This document shows positions 24,976 to 34,467 of a DNA stretch of 64,000 bases, piece after piece. Below the pieces are notes generated by a model. The model ran no database searches. It saw only the letters and a program-made list of their open reading frames with translations, and was not told the DNA's origin. Position 1 is the stretch's first letter. Each line of letters opens with the position of its first letter. A program made the position numbers and the translations under genes. This DNA comes from Gammaproteobacteria bacterium UBA5109 (GTDB lineage Bacteria; Pseudomonadota; Gammaproteobacteria; Pseudomonadales; Pseudohongiellaceae), in NCBI GenBank assembly GCA_002414385.1, contig DHZH01000001.1:186431-250430 (forward strand), given 5' to 3'.

Positions 24976-26628
24976 CTATTTTTTGCCGTATTTTGTATCG
25001 ACCTCACTGATGCGCAGGGCCAGTTTTTTTGCAGTGCCAAAGTCGGTCTTTCCGGTACCGAGTTTGGGGACTTCATCGACGAGGAAATAGGCTGAGGGCA
25101 GAGACAGGTTACTCAGACCAGCCTCCAGCAGTCTGGGTCTCAGGGATTTTTGATCCAGTGGACGATTGGATAGGACGATAATACTTTCACCCTTTTTGCG
25201 GTCCGGAACATTGACTGCAACGAGTTCCAGGTCGAGGTCATCACTGACTCTTCTAATGGCGGTTTCTACCTGTCCCAGACTGATCATCTCGCCACCTATT
25301 TTGGCGAAGCGTGAATAGCGATCTTCGATATAAAGGAAACCATCTTCATCAAGATAGCCCTTGTCTCCGGTGACATACCAGGTCATGCCGTCTATTTCCG
25401 GTAATACTTCCTGGCTGAGTTGCGGATTATCCAGGTAACCTTCCATGACCTGGCCGCCACTGATATGAATCATGCCGGATTCACCAGCAGGCAGTATTTC
25501 CTCGGTTTCAGGATCAATAATACAGACCTCAGTATCCGGAATTGGCAGTCCCACTGAACCGGGTTTGTGTTTGACTTCGGGATAGCCTTCAACCTCAAAA
25601 AAATCAGGGATATTGACACTGGCCACCGGAGCGGTTTCTGTCGCGCCATAACCTTCCAGGATGATCTTGTCGAACTTGCGGTGGAATTCATCACGTACTT
25701 CAGTCTGCAGCTTTTCCGCACCGGCAATAGTGAGTCGCAGGGAAGACAGCATTTCCGGCGCAATTTTCTGGTTACGGATATAAAGACGGAAAAAAGTGGA
25801 AGTACCGAAGAGAAGCGTAACTTTATGTTTCTCGATAAGCTGTGAGGTCCCCAGCGCATCAGTCGGGTCCGGGTGACAGATGACGGTGATACCTTCAAGT
25901 AAAGGCAGGAATTCAGACGCTGTGAGACCAAATGCATGAAACAGGGGCAGATTTGCCATAATCACATCATCCGGCTGTAGGTTCAGCAGCTTCATGACCT
26001 GGTCAACATTGGTCAGGATATTGCGATGGCTGAGTATGACTCCTTTCGGTTCACCTTCACTGCCACTGGAAAACAGGATAGTGGCCGCAGTGTCCGCAGG
26101 CACTTTTGTCAGGAAGCGTTTTTTCAAAGTTTCTGCTGCCAGAAATTTACAGCGCAGCAATGTGCCCAGGCGTTTCAGAATGGAAGTTGATTCACGCAGC
26201 TTTTCCAGTATGACAATGTTTGCCGACTGATCCAGCCAACTGGTATCAATGCCGCGCGCTTCCAGGCGCTTCAGAAATCGTGAAGAAGTATAAATGGTTT
26301 TAATATCTGCCTGCCGGATTGCAGATTGAATATCTTCTTTACTGGCGGTGTAGTTGAGATTGACGACAGTTTTGCCCAGCAGGAGTATCCCCATGTTGCA
26401 AAGCATGGTACCGGCGCTGGTTGGCAGGAGTGTGCCGATATTCTGTTCCGGACTGAGGCCTTCGATATGTTCGGCAAGGATAATACTGCCGGTCAGGGCC
26501 TTGAGCGGAGTGAGGTCGGTACCAAGACTGTCCAGCAAGAGGCTTTTACCGGCAAAGGCCGTGTTCTTTGCGCTGTCGATCCAACGCTCGCCGATAGTAT
26601 CTGCTTTATCTGTCATCAGTGCCGCCAT
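24976..26628 (-). CDS. AMP-binding acyl-CoA/acyl-ACP synthetase (Aas synthetase-like)
   Basis: 550 residues. Adenylate-forming enzyme motifs: I-L-F-S-S-G-S-E-G-E-P-K-G-V (P-loop-like, near 190), G-Y-G-A-T-E-T-A-P near 320, Y-V-T-G-D-K-G-Y near 422, and the catalytic Lys in L-G-T-G-K-T-D-F near the end. The overall match is to the synthetase half of Aas, which activates fatty acids for transfer to ACP. The lysophospholipid acyltransferase half of Aas is absent. ATG 26628 or 26616 may be used; the latter overlaps the rnt stop (TGATG). Third gene of a pyrC-rnt operon. Exact acceptor (ACP or CoA) unresolved. Confidence 0.8.
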   Translation of the reverse strand: MAALMTDKADTIGERWIDSAKNTAFAGKSLLLDSLGTDLTPLKALTGSIILAEHIEGLSPEQNIGTLLPTSAGTMLCNMGILLLGKTVVNLNYTASKEDIQSAIRQADIKTIYTSSRFLKRLEARGIDTSWLDQSANIVILEKLRESTSILKRLGTLLRCKFLAAETLKKRFLTKVPADTAATILFSSGSEGEPKGVILSHRNILTNVDQVMKLLNLQPDDVIMANLPLFHAFGLTASEFLPLLEGITVICHPDPTDALGTSQLIEKHKVTLLFGTSTFFRLYIRNQKIAPEMLSSLRLTIAGAEKLQTEVRDEFHRKFDKIILEGYGATETAPVASVNIPDFFEVEGYPEVKHKPGSVGLPIPDTEVCIIDPETEEILPAGESGMIHISGGQVMEGYLDNPQLSQEVLPEIDGMTWYVTGDKGYLDEDGFLYIEDRYSRFAKIGGEMISLGQVETAIRRVSDDLDLELVAVNVPDRKKGESIIVLSNRPLDQKSLRPRLLEAGLSNLSLPSAYFLVDEVPKLGTGKTDFGTAKKLALRISEVDTKYGKK

Positions 26629-27254
26629 CCTCCGAGTTTTTGCCAGCGGTTGACAATATGACAGAAAAGCTCGGCAGTCTTTTCGGCATCATAGCGAGCC
26701 GAATGCGCCTCATCGTTGTCGAAGTCCATCCCCGCAGCTTCACAGGCCCTTGATAACACGGTTTGACCGAAGCATAAAGCAGATAATGAAACAGTATCGA
26801 GATTGGAAAAAGGGTGGAAGGGATTGCGTTTCAGGTTATGGCGTTCAGCGGCCGCGCGGATAAAACTATGATCAAAATGCGCGTTGTGCGCAACCAAAAT
26901 TGCCCGTTTGCAGCCTTCCTGTTTCATTTTCTTGCGGATATGTTTGAACATATCGGTAAAAACATCTTTTTCCGGGTGGGCTATGCGCAGCGGATGATGG
27001 GGGTCAATTCCGGTAAATTTAAGTGAGGCTTCATCCAGATTGGCACCTTCGAAGGGCTGCACGTGATAGGAGTATGTCTCATCCGGCAGCAGCTTTTCCT
27101 GTTTATCCATGCCCAACGTGACAGCGGCTACTTCAAGAATTGCATCGGTTTCAGAATTGAAACCGGCAGTTTCGAGATCCAGGACCACCGGTAAAAAACC
27201 ACGAAAACGGTTGCTTAGCGGGGTGACTATTTTTTCTTTCTTTTTACTGCTCAC
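26616..27254 (-). CDS. rnt: Ribonuclease T
   Basis: 212 residues, full length. DEDDh exonuclease motifs: V-V-L-D-L-E-T-A-G near residue 25, A-H-N-A-H-F-D near 122, and H-S-A-R-Y-D-A near 182. It trims tRNA and other stable RNA 3' ends and acts on DNA 3' overhangs. The start overlaps the end of pyrC by 11 bp and the end overlaps the acyl-synthetase gene. The frame is intact. Confidence 0.94.
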   Translation of the reverse strand: MSSKKKEKIVTPLSNRFRGFLPVVLDLETAGFNSETDAILEVAAVTLGMDKQEKLLPDETYSYHVQPFEGANLDEASLKFTGIDPHHPLRIAHPEKDVFTDMFKHIRKKMKQEGCKRAILVAHNAHFDHSFIRAAAERHNLKRNPFHPFSNLDTVSLSALCFGQTVLSRACEAAGMDFDNDEAHSARYDAEKTAELFCHIVNRWQKLGGWRH

Positions 27255-28290
27255 TCAATACTGTCCACTGCAGCTCTTCACCGGCACAAAGCGGGCTAAG
27301 CTCATGCTCACCGAAAGCATAGGAATGCGGGACCTGCCAGGCTTTCTGTTGCAGGGTGATGGTTTCTGTATTACGTGGCAGTCCGTAAAAATCGGCGCCA
27401 TTGAAGGCAGCAAAAGCTTCCAGTTTGTCCAGAGCGCCTATTGCCGCAAAAGCTTCAGCATAGAGTTCGAGGGCTGCATGAGCACTATAGCAACCGGCAC
27501 AACCACAGGCATTTTCCTTGGTATGTGTGGCATGTGGCGCTGAGTCCGTTCCCAGAAAAAAACTGGGGTTGCCACTGGCAACTATATCCAGCAGAGCCTG
27601 CTGATGTTCACTGCGCTTGAGAATCGGCAGGCAATAGTAGTGTGGACGTATGCCACCCACCAGCATGTGATTGCGGTTATACAGTAAATGCTGTGGCGTA
27701 ATGGTGGCGCCGACATTTTCTGCTGCGCCAGAGACAAACTCGACCGCTTGCCGGGTAGTAATGTGTTCAAGCACGATTTTCAGCTGTGGAAAGTCATCAA
27801 CCAGTTTTACCAGCGTCTGGTCAATAAACTCCTGTTCCCGGTCAAAAATATCAACCCCGGTATGGGTGATTTCTCCATGAATCAGCAAGGGCAGACCAAG
27901 CTCGCTCATACGCTCCAGACAGGGATAAACCTTTTGCACATCAGTTACGCCGGAATCGGAATTGGTGGTGGCACCGGCCGGATAGAGCTTGATGCCAAAG
28001 ACCTTGGCACTTTCCTGTGCTTTCTGTATTTCTTCCGGCGCAGTATTGTCGGTCAGATACAGCGTCATCAATGGCTCGAAATGCTGTCCGTCTGGAATGT
28101 TTTCCACGATACGCTGGCGATAGGCAAGTGCCAGTTCCGTGGTGATAACCGGGGGGGCAAGATTGGGCATGACTATTGCCCGGGCAAAATAACGGGCAGA
28201 ATGAGCGACCGTGTGCTTCAGTACTTTCCCGTCACGCAAATGTAGATGCCAGTCATCCGGTCGGGTGATTATCAGTTCCTGCATACCCAT
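27244..28290 (-). CDS. pyrC: Dihydroorotase
   Basis: 348 residues, the E. coli-like class II length. The metal site D-W-H-L-H-L-R-D-G is near residue 14. H-G-E later, H-I-T-T-R-Q, and F-L-G-T-D-S-A-P-H complete the amidohydrolase set. It cyclises carbamoyl aspartate to dihydroorotate in pyrimidine synthesis. ATG 28290 or the ATG two codons on (28284) are both possible. It is the first gene of a pyrC-rnt-acyl synthetase operon and diverges from argG. Confidence 0.95.
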   Translation of the reverse strand: MGMQELIITRPDDWHLHLRDGKVLKHTVAHSARYFARAIVMPNLAPPVITTELALAYRQRIVENIPDGQHFEPLMTLYLTDNTAPEEIQKAQESAKVFGIKLYPAGATTNSDSGVTDVQKVYPCLERMSELGLPLLIHGEITHTGVDIFDREQEFIDQTLVKLVDDFPQLKIVLEHITTRQAVEFVSGAAENVGATITPQHLLYNRNHMLVGGIRPHYYCLPILKRSEHQQALLDIVASGNPSFFLGTDSAPHATHTKENACGCAGCYSAHAALELYAEAFAAIGALDKLEAFAAFNGADFYGLPRNTETITLQQKAWQVPHSYAFGEHELSPLCAGEELQWTVLSEQ

Positions 28291-28469
28291 GCTTACTAGT
28301 TAATTCTGATATCCGCAGTATATCAGTTAATCAGTATTTTAATTTTTTCGAGTCGATAATATCCAGCTTGAGGGAGTGGGGCTGGCCAGTCGAGAGAATT
28401 TCAATTCAAGCCGGGCAAAGGTACAATAGCGCCCCTTTTTGCAAGAGTGTCTGTGGAGACAGGAACAAG

Positions 28470-29678
28470 ATGGCCGATATTAAAAAAGTGGTGCTGGCGT
28501 ATTCAGGCGGGTTAGACACTTCTGTTATCGTCAAATGGTTACAGGATAATTACCAGTGTGAAGTGGTTACCTACACGGCTGACCTGGGCCAGGGCAAGGA
28601 AGTTGAACCGGCCAGGGCAAAGGCTGAAGCGCTGGGGGTAAAGGAAATCTTTATTGAGGACATTCGGGAAGAGTTTGTCCGTGATTTTGTGTTTCCGATG
28701 TTTCGTGCCAATACGATCTATGAGGGTGAATACCTGCTGGGAACTTCCATTGCCCGCCCGCTGATTGCCAAACAGCTGGTTGAAGTTGCCAATAAAACCG
28801 GCGCCGATGCCATCGCCCACGGAGCCACCGGTAAAGGAAATGACCAGGTACGTTTTGAACTGGGAGCCTATGCACTGGCACCCGGCATCAAGATCATTGC
28901 ACCCTGGCGTGAGTGGGACCTGAATTCCCGTGAAAAACTCATGGCCTACTGTGCCAAACATCAGATTGCCGTCGACCATGACAGGGGCAAGAAGTCCCCG
29001 TATTCAATGGATGCCAATCTACTGCATATCTCTTACGAAGGCGGCATTCTCGAAGACCCAGCTGCAGAACCTGAAGAGGATATGTGGTTGTGGTCCGTTT
29101 CACCCGAGAATGCCCCGGATAAAGCAGCCTATGTGGAGATAGAGTTTGTCGCCGGTGACCCGGTCGCTGTTAACGGAGAAAAACTCTCTGCGGCTGAAAT
29201 ACTGGCCACTCTTAACACTGTTGGTGGGGAAAACGGAGTTGGCCGTGTCGATATTGTTGAAAACCGTTACGTTGGCATGAAAGCCAGGGGCTGTTATGAA
29301 ACCCCCGGTGGCACCATACTCCTTAAAGCGCATCGTGCCATGGAGTCAATTACCCTGGACCGGGAAGCAGCGCACCTGAAAGATGAGCTGATGCCACGTT
29401 ATGCTTCCCTGATTTATAACGGCTACTGGTGGTCACCTGAACGGCAGGCCTTGCAGGCGCTGATAGATAATACCCAGCAGATGGTCAGCGGCAAGGTGCG
29501 CCTGAAGCTATACAAGGGTAATGTTATTGTCGTCGGCCGGGAATCTGCCAATTCACTGTTTGATGAAAACATGGCAACTTTTGAGGATGACGCCGGTGCC
29601 TATGACCAGAAAGATGCCGCTGGATTTATCAAACTCAATGCTTTGCGTTTACGTACCGCCGCCAGCAAGAAAAAGTGA
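28470..29678 (+). CDS. argG: Argininosuccinate synthase
   Basis: 402 residues from ATG 28470, preceded by a weak GGA-type SD; upstream in-frame sequence is not conserved. The PP-loop A-Y-S-G-G-L-D-T-S is at 11-19, and H-G-A-T-G-K-G-N-D-Q and D-A-N-L-L-H-I-S follow. It joins citrulline and aspartate with ATP, the step after ArgF. argD and argF lie elsewhere in the window and argH is not seen. Transcribed with an MscS-like gene 22 bp downstream. Confidence 0.96.
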   Translation: MADIKKVVLAYSGGLDTSVIVKWLQDNYQCEVVTYTADLGQGKEVEPARAKAEALGVKEIFIEDIREEFVRDFVFPMFRANTIYEGEYLLGTSIARPLIAKQLVEVANKTGADAIAHGATGKGNDQVRFELGAYALAPGIKIIAPWREWDLNSREKLMAYCAKHQIAVDHDRGKKSPYSMDANLLHISYEGGILEDPAAEPEEDMWLWSVSPENAPDKAAYVEIEFVAGDPVAVNGEKLSAAEILATLNTVGGENGVGRVDIVENRYVGMKARGCYETPGGTILLKAHRAMESITLDREAAHLKDELMPRYASLIYNGYWWSPERQALQALIDNTQQMVSGKVRLKLYKGNVIVVGRESANSLFDENMATFEDDAGAYDQKDAAGFIKLNALRLRTAASKKK

Positions 29679-29700
29679 ATTTACTTTAGCTAATTAGCCA

Positions 29701-30291
29701 GTGACCGAAATGGAATTTGTTTCCGAATACCTGACACAATCCTTGCCCGTGGTCTATACCCTGATTACGGTCGGCGCAGCATTGATTCTGCGCACAATCG
29801 TCAAAAGGGCGCTGGACCGGTTCAGCCGTGAGGGCTTTTATGACCCGGCACTGGGAATTGTGTTTCATGGTCTCAGCCGCTGGCTCATCATCATTGCAGT
29901 TGTACTGCTGAGCCTGGGTTATTTCGGCCTTTCCGTGGCTTCCCTGTGGGCTTCGCTGACAGGGGTTATTGCCCTGATTGCCCTGGGCTTTGTTGCAGTC
30001 TGGAGTGTGCTGAGCAATTTTCTTTGTTCCATTTTACTGATTGTTTTTTCCCCTTTCAGAATCGGCGATGAAATTGAAGTTCAGGAGCCAGCCAATGAGT
30101 TTTTCGTGAAAGGCAAGGTGGTCAGCATGAACATGATGTTTACGACTTTATCGACAGGTGGCAGTGACGATGAACAGGAAAGCCTGATCCGTATTCCCAA
30201 TAATATTTTCTTCCAGAAATATACCCGTTGTACTCCCGGCAAAAAAACCGAAAGCCTGAAAGGTTATATTGCCCGCGAACAGGATGACTAG
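29701..30291 (+). CDS. Small MscS-family mechanosensitive channel-like protein
   Basis: 196 residues from GTG 29701. There are three hydrophobic segments (about 12-32, 55-75 and 80-118). The third is a glycine/alanine-rich pore-like helix running into the beta domain (F-R-I-G-D-E-I-E-V). The alpha/beta C-terminal domain of E. coli MscS (286 residues) is mostly missing, so it is a short form. It would be an inner-membrane channel for osmotic relief. It follows argG by 22 bp. Channel activity is inferred from family only. Confidence 0.75.
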   Translation: MTEMEFVSEYLTQSLPVVYTLITVGAALILRTIVKRALDRFSREGFYDPALGIVFHGLSRWLIIIAVVLLSLGYFGLSVASLWASLTGVIALIALGFVAVWSVLSNFLCSILLIVFSPFRIGDEIEVQEPANEFFVKGKVVSMNMMFTTLSTGGSDDEQESLIRIPNNIFFQKYTRCTPGKKTESLKGYIAREQDD

Positions 30292-30315
30292 GCTGTCTTA
30301 GCAGGGCTTTTCCGG

Positions 30316-31494
30316 TTAACGGTCATGCTTATGACCTGCTTCCTGGCTCAGGGCAATGCGGGTAAAAACCGGCCCGATAATTTCAAAAAATATGGTCGAA
30401 AAAATCACAATCGGGATCAGTGTGTCCCGATATTGCGGAAACTGGTTGGAAGCCACCAGCGCCATACCGATTGCCACCCCGGCCTGGGGCAGCAAGGCAA
30501 TACCCATCCAGTTTCTGGTGTGAGGATCACTGCGTGCTAGCAAGGCGCCGCTGAAGGCTCCGGCTATTTTTCCCAGAATTCGCAGGCTTATATAGGCCAG
30601 ACCGGCCAGCATGACTCCCTCAATTGCGGAAAACTCCAGGCTGGCTCCGGCCAGAATAAAAAAGATAATCATGAATGGCCATTCGACGTCTTCAATTTCA
30701 TGGAAGGCATATTCGTGATGACTGGCGAAATTCCGTACCACGGCACCCATGACCATCGATGCAATCAGGAAGGATACGCCAAGCCATAATGCCAGGCCGC
30801 CACAGAACAGGATCAGCCCCAGGGCTTCTGAGAACATGGGTTTACCCGGGCGCAATCGACCACTCAGGTGAGCTGCCGGATAACCCAGTACTACACCGAG
30901 AATGACAGCACCGAATATTTCCTGTCCGACCTCAAGCAGTCTGCTTTCAGAACTGCTGACGCCATTCAGCAATGACACCAGGCTCAGTCCGAGACTGAAA
31001 ATTATCAGCCCCCAGACATCATCCAGGGCTACAATGGCCAGCAGTTTTTTGGCAAAAGCGCTCTGTTTTCCGGATTCCAGTACCAGATCTACCGTAGCCG
31101 CGGGCGCTGTAGCGGCACTGATGCAACCCAGTAGTACGGCAATTGGGGCGGCTATCCCAAGCACAATCAAGCCGAAGCTTACAATCAGTACTGCAGCGAG
31201 CGCTGCACTCAGGGAAATCCATAAAATTGACTTGGCTGCATGCCGGATAAGCGATTTGCTTATCTGTCCGCCAAGCAGAAAGCCGACCATGATCAGGGTA
31301 ATGTTGGAGACCAGTTCAAATTGCCCGACAATGCTTTGCGGGATCAGGGCAAATACCTGATCACCGATCAGGATGCCGAATATCAGCAGGACGGTAATTC
31401 GTGGCAGGGGGCTTCTCCTGCCCAGATAATCAGCGCCCATTCCCAGTAGAAAGATGGCTCCCAGAGACAGAATTATGCTGCTTGGTTCATTCAT
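30316..31494 (-). CDS. Cation:proton antiporter, CPA2-type
   Basis: 392 residues from ATG 31494, which overlaps the nth stop (ATGAATGA); the frame also runs upstream through nth but that is not coding for this protein. About 11-12 hydrophobic helices show the Na+/H+ exchanger fold, with G-I-L-I-G-D in TM2-3 and A-T-A-P-A-A-T and A-L-D-D-V-W-G in the core (the acidic pair D-D is the likely ion site). No RCK/KefC nucleotide-binding domain follows. Ion (Na+ or K+) unknown. Last gene of the rnf-nth operon. Confidence 0.83.
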   Translation of the reverse strand: MNEPSSIILSLGAIFLLGMGADYLGRRSPLPRITVLLIFGILIGDQVFALIPQSIVGQFELVSNITLIMVGFLLGGQISKSLIRHAAKSILWISLSAALAAVLIVSFGLIVLGIAAPIAVLLGCISAATAPAATVDLVLESGKQSAFAKKLLAIVALDDVWGLIIFSLGLSLVSLLNGVSSSESRLLEVGQEIFGAVILGVVLGYPAAHLSGRLRPGKPMFSEALGLILFCGGLALWLGVSFLIASMVMGAVVRNFASHHEYAFHEIEDVEWPFMIIFFILAGASLEFSAIEGVMLAGLAYISLRILGKIAGAFSGALLARSDPHTRNWMGIALLPQAGVAIGMALVASNQFPQYRDTLIPIVIFSTIFFEIIGPVFTRIALSQEAGHKHDR

Positions 31495-32122
31495 AGACTT
31501 TGTTTTTGTATTCGCAAAGATCTTCGATGATGCAGGCACTGCAACGTGGTTTTCTGGCGATACAGGTATAGCGCCCATGCAATATCAGCCAGTGATGGGC
31601 ATCCAGTAAAAATTCTTCGGGGACGAATTTCACCAGCTTTTTTTCCACTTCCAGGACATTTTTACCGGGAGCAATGCCGGTGCGATTGGCGACCCGGAAA
31701 ATATGGGTATCGACTGCCATGGTTGGCTGACGAAATGCAGTATTGAGAATGACATTGGCAGTTTTCCTGCCAACACCCGGCAGTGCTTCAAGCTCCTCGC
31801 GGGTATCCGGCACCTGTGAATGATGTTTGTCGATGAGAATCCTGCAGGCAGCAATAATATTCTTGGCCTTGTTGTTATACAGTCCAATGGTTTTGATGTA
31901 TTGCTTCAGCCCCTTTACACCAAGTGCGTAAATGGCCTCCGGTGTATTGGCGACCGGAAACAGCCTTGCCGTGGCCTTGTTGACGCCGACATCGGTTGAT
32001 TGCGCAGAGAGCGTCACTGCTACCAGCAGTTCAAACGGCGAATTGAAATTCAATTCGGTGGTCGGATTCGGATTCTCCTGACGCAGGCGTGAGAATATTT
32101 CAGTACGTTTTGCTTTATTCAT
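31487..32122 (-). CDS. nth: Endonuclease III
   Basis: 211 residues. The helix-hairpin-helix L-P-G-V-G-R-K-T-A (with catalytic Lys), the catalytic Asp in A-V-D-T-H-I-F-R, and the C-terminal [4Fe-4S] loop C-x6-C-x2-C-x5-C are all present. It removes oxidised pyrimidines and cuts the abasic site. nth directly after rnfE is a conserved arrangement in Gammaproteobacteria. ATGA overlap with rnfE indicates coupling. Confidence 0.96.
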   Translation of the reverse strand: MNKAKRTEIFSRLRQENPNPTTELNFNSPFELLVAVTLSAQSTDVGVNKATARLFPVANTPEAIYALGVKGLKQYIKTIGLYNNKAKNIIAACRILIDKHHSQVPDTREELEALPGVGRKTANVILNTAFRQPTMAVDTHIFRVANRTGIAPGKNVLEVEKKLVKFVPEEFLLDAHHWLILHGRYTCIARKPRCSACIIEDLCEYKNKVYE

Positions 32123-32808
32123 TTTGTTGCAGTGTTCCTGATAAGGATATCCGCTTCATCATTATGCTGTTTTACAGTCATTTTATTGTCAATCCAGTTT
32201 TTCAGCGCCAACAGGAAGCCCATAAACAGGAATGCCCCCGGAGGCAGAATCGCCAGCAGAAAGCCACGGTATTGTGGCAGGATCCTGATTTCCCAGTTTT
32301 CAGCAAATGGCAGCAGAAGCTCCATGTTGGCAAAGATGATGCCGCTGGCAAAAAATTCACGCAGAATGCCAAGTATCAGCAGGACCAGCGCAAAGCCCAG
32401 CCCCATCATGATGCCATCGACAAAAGCAGGCAGGACAGGATTGCGTGAAGCAAAACTGACCGCCCGTCCAAGAATGGTGCAGTTGGTTACAATCAGCGGA
32501 ATAAAAATTCCGATACGCAGGTACAGGGGATAGGCATAGGCCTGCAGCAGAAGTTCTGCACAGGTAACAAAGCTTGCAATCAGTAGCACAAAAGCCGGCA
32601 GCCGGATGGTTTCGGTGACCTGATGACGTACCAGGGAAACGCAAAGATTCGATGCGGACAGCACCATGATGGTCGCCAGTCCAAGCCCCAGTGCATTGAC
32701 CGCCGAAGTGCTTACTGCCAGCAAGGGACACAGGCCAAGCAACTGGACCAGTGCTGGATTATTCGACCACAGACCTTCAGTGCCAAGTTGTTGATAGCTT
32801 TTACTCAT
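32119..32808 (-). CDS. rnfE: Rnf/Rsx electron transport complex subunit E
   Basis: 229 residues with six hydrophobic helices. It opens with the typical W-S-N-N-P-A-L-V-Q-L-L-G-L-C-P-L-L-A-V-S, where the membrane cysteine is one of those coordinating the intramembrane [2Fe-2S] cluster shared with RnfA; the second lies in I-P-L-I-V-T-N-C. Part of the membrane core that moves electrons and ions. Overlaps rnfG (ATGA) and nth (ATGA). Confidence 0.95.
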   Translation of the reverse strand: MSKSYQQLGTEGLWSNNPALVQLLGLCPLLAVSTSAVNALGLGLATIMVLSASNLCVSLVRHQVTETIRLPAFVLLIASFVTCAELLLQAYAYPLYLRIGIFIPLIVTNCTILGRAVSFASRNPVLPAFVDGIMMGLGFALVLLILGILREFFASGIIFANMELLLPFAENWEIRILPQYRGFLLAILPPGAFLFMGFLLALKNWIDNKMTVKQHNDEADILIRNTATK

Positions 32809-33449
32809 AAGTCCGCCAGCTGGTCCTGATTGAGTGCGTAAAACTGCAGCACATCACGAATTTTTTCGGTAACCGCACGCGGTGTGATGGTGGCGCCGGT
32901 AAACTGTTCAAATACGCCTCCGGCATCCTTTACGGTCCATTGGGGGGAGTCGGGATTTTCCAGCGATCTGGATTCAAACCCCAGTATCCAGTCCGAGACC
33001 GGCAATTCAATTTTATCGCCAAGCCCTGGAGTTTCCCGGTGCCGTGTCACGCGTACTGCACTGATTTCACCATTGCGCCTGATTGCTACCAGGAGGGCGA
33101 TGTCTCCGTTATAACCATCCCGCGCAATAGCCGGTATAATGATGCCACTCATCTGTCCACGCTGACGCAAGCGATAGGCAAAGGAAGTCTCACGCAAAGC
33201 CAGCAGTTCGGTATTACTGAAATTGTCGCTTTGCGGGTCAAGACTCAGGCGGTCTTCAAGTAAATTATTGTCGTAGCTTGCATCGGAAAAAAGCTCTGCC
33301 AGCAGGGCCTCCTGTGCCAGGCGTTGCTGTTCAGCTATTGGGCCGCTGCTGCTGGTGTAAACCAGAGCCAGAATCAGTCCTGCCGGGAGTGCCAGCATTA
33401 ACAGGGCCAGTGAATTTTTCACGATTGAGCGGGTGATTTTATTTTTCAT
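32805..33449 (-). CDS. rnfG: Rnf/Rsx electron transport complex subunit G
   Basis: 214 residues. One N-terminal membrane helix (13-31), then a periplasmic FMN-binding domain. The flavinylation motif is T-G-A-T-I-T with the acceptor Thr at about 187, the target of ApbE. It carries a covalent FMN in the electron path. It overlaps rnfD by 11 bp and rnfE by 4 bp. The motif is intact, arguing that the complex is still functional. Confidence 0.95.
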   Translation of the reverse strand: MKNKITRSIVKNSLALLMLALPAGLILALVYTSSSGPIAEQQRLAQEALLAELFSDASYDNNLLEDRLSLDPQSDNFSNTELLALRETSFAYRLRQRGQMSGIIIPAIARDGYNGDIALLVAIRRNGEISAVRVTRHRETPGLGDKIELPVSDWILGFESRSLENPDSPQWTVKDAGGVFEQFTGATITPRAVTEKIRDVLQFYALNQDQLADL

Positions 33450-34467
33450 TCTGCGTCACCGACAGTTTCGTGTAGTAATCAATAAACGGGGCAGCGAAAT
33501 TTCCCAGTAATACAGCAAAGGCAATGCCGTCGGGATAGGCTCCCCAGACGCGGATGACATACACAGTAATACCAATCAATGCTCCGTAAATCAGTTTGCC
33601 ACGCGGCGTGGTTGCAGCCGTCACCGGGTCTGTGGCAATAAAGAAAGCCCCGAGCATGGTGCCTGCACTGAACAGATGCATCATGGGAGATCCGCCACTC
33701 AGGGAACTGCCATTGTCGTAAAACAGTGCAGCCAGCAAAACCATGACAGCAAGCATGCTGAAGGGGATATGCCAGCTTATGATGCCTTTATAAAGCAGCC
33801 ACAAGCCACCAAACAGAAATCCCAGATTAACCCATTCCCAGCCAAGACCACCGAGCAAGCCGAATGCCGGGTTTTGCTGCCAGAATTCAGTGATAGTCAT
33901 GCCGCCACGTTCATTACGAAACAGGTCCATGGCACTGGCGCCGGTATAGGCATCAATTCCTGTTGCATCACCGCTAAAAAAAGCCTGTAGTGAAACCAAT
34001 AAATCCGGCGGCGAAGTTCCGGAACCCCGGGGGACAACCCAGTCAGTCATTTCCACGGGGAAGGCGACCAGCAATACCACATAGGCCACCATGGCCGGGT
34101 TAAACAAATTCTGCCCCAGGCCACCGTAAAGATGTTTGGCAATAACGATGGCAAATCCGATACCGATGACACCCAGCCACCAGGGGCTTGTCGACGGAAT
34201 ACAAATACCCAGCAATACAGCTGTTAACAGGGCACTGTAATCCTTGAGATAGAAGATTACCTGTCGTTGTCGCAGGCTGAGCATTAATGCTTCAAAAGCC
34301 AGCGCCAACAGGCCCAGCCAGATTATGTTGATCAGCGTGCCCCAGCCGAAAAATACCGTCAGTGCCACTATGCCCGGAATGCAGGCCAGAATTACCTGCA
34401 GCATGATCTGTGAAGTGCTCAGCGCCTGATGGTTTTTTCGCAGTTTAACGCGCTTGCTGAGACTCAC
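33439..34467 (-). CDS. rnfD: Rnf/Rsx electron transport complex subunit D
   Basis: 342 residues with about nine hydrophobic helices. The flavinylation region reads D-A-Y-T-G-A-S-A-M-D (172-181): the usual acceptor Thr is replaced by Ser at 178, so FMN attachment may use Ser or be lost. The rest matches RnfD (K-H-L-Y-G-G-L-G-Q-N-L-F-N-P-A-M-V; late F-F-I-A-T-D-P-V-T). It starts inside the last codons of the rnfB-C fusion (ATGA overlap), which leaves no space for a separate rnfC. Confidence 0.94.
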   Translation of the reverse strand: MSLSKRVKLRKNHQALSTSQIMLQVILACIPGIVALTVFFGWGTLINIIWLGLLALAFEALMLSLRQRQVIFYLKDYSALLTAVLLGICIPSTSPWWLGVIGIGFAIVIAKHLYGGLGQNLFNPAMVAYVVLLVAFPVEMTDWVVPRGSGTSPPDLLVSLQAFFSGDATGIDAYTGASAMDLFRNERGGMTITEFWQQNPAFGLLGGLGWEWVNLGFLFGGLWLLYKGIISWHIPFSMLAVMVLLAALFYDNGSSLSGGSPMMHLFSAGTMLGAFFIATDPVTAATTPRGKLIYGALIGITVYVIRVWGAYPDGIAFAVLLGNFAAPFIDYYTKLSVTQNEK

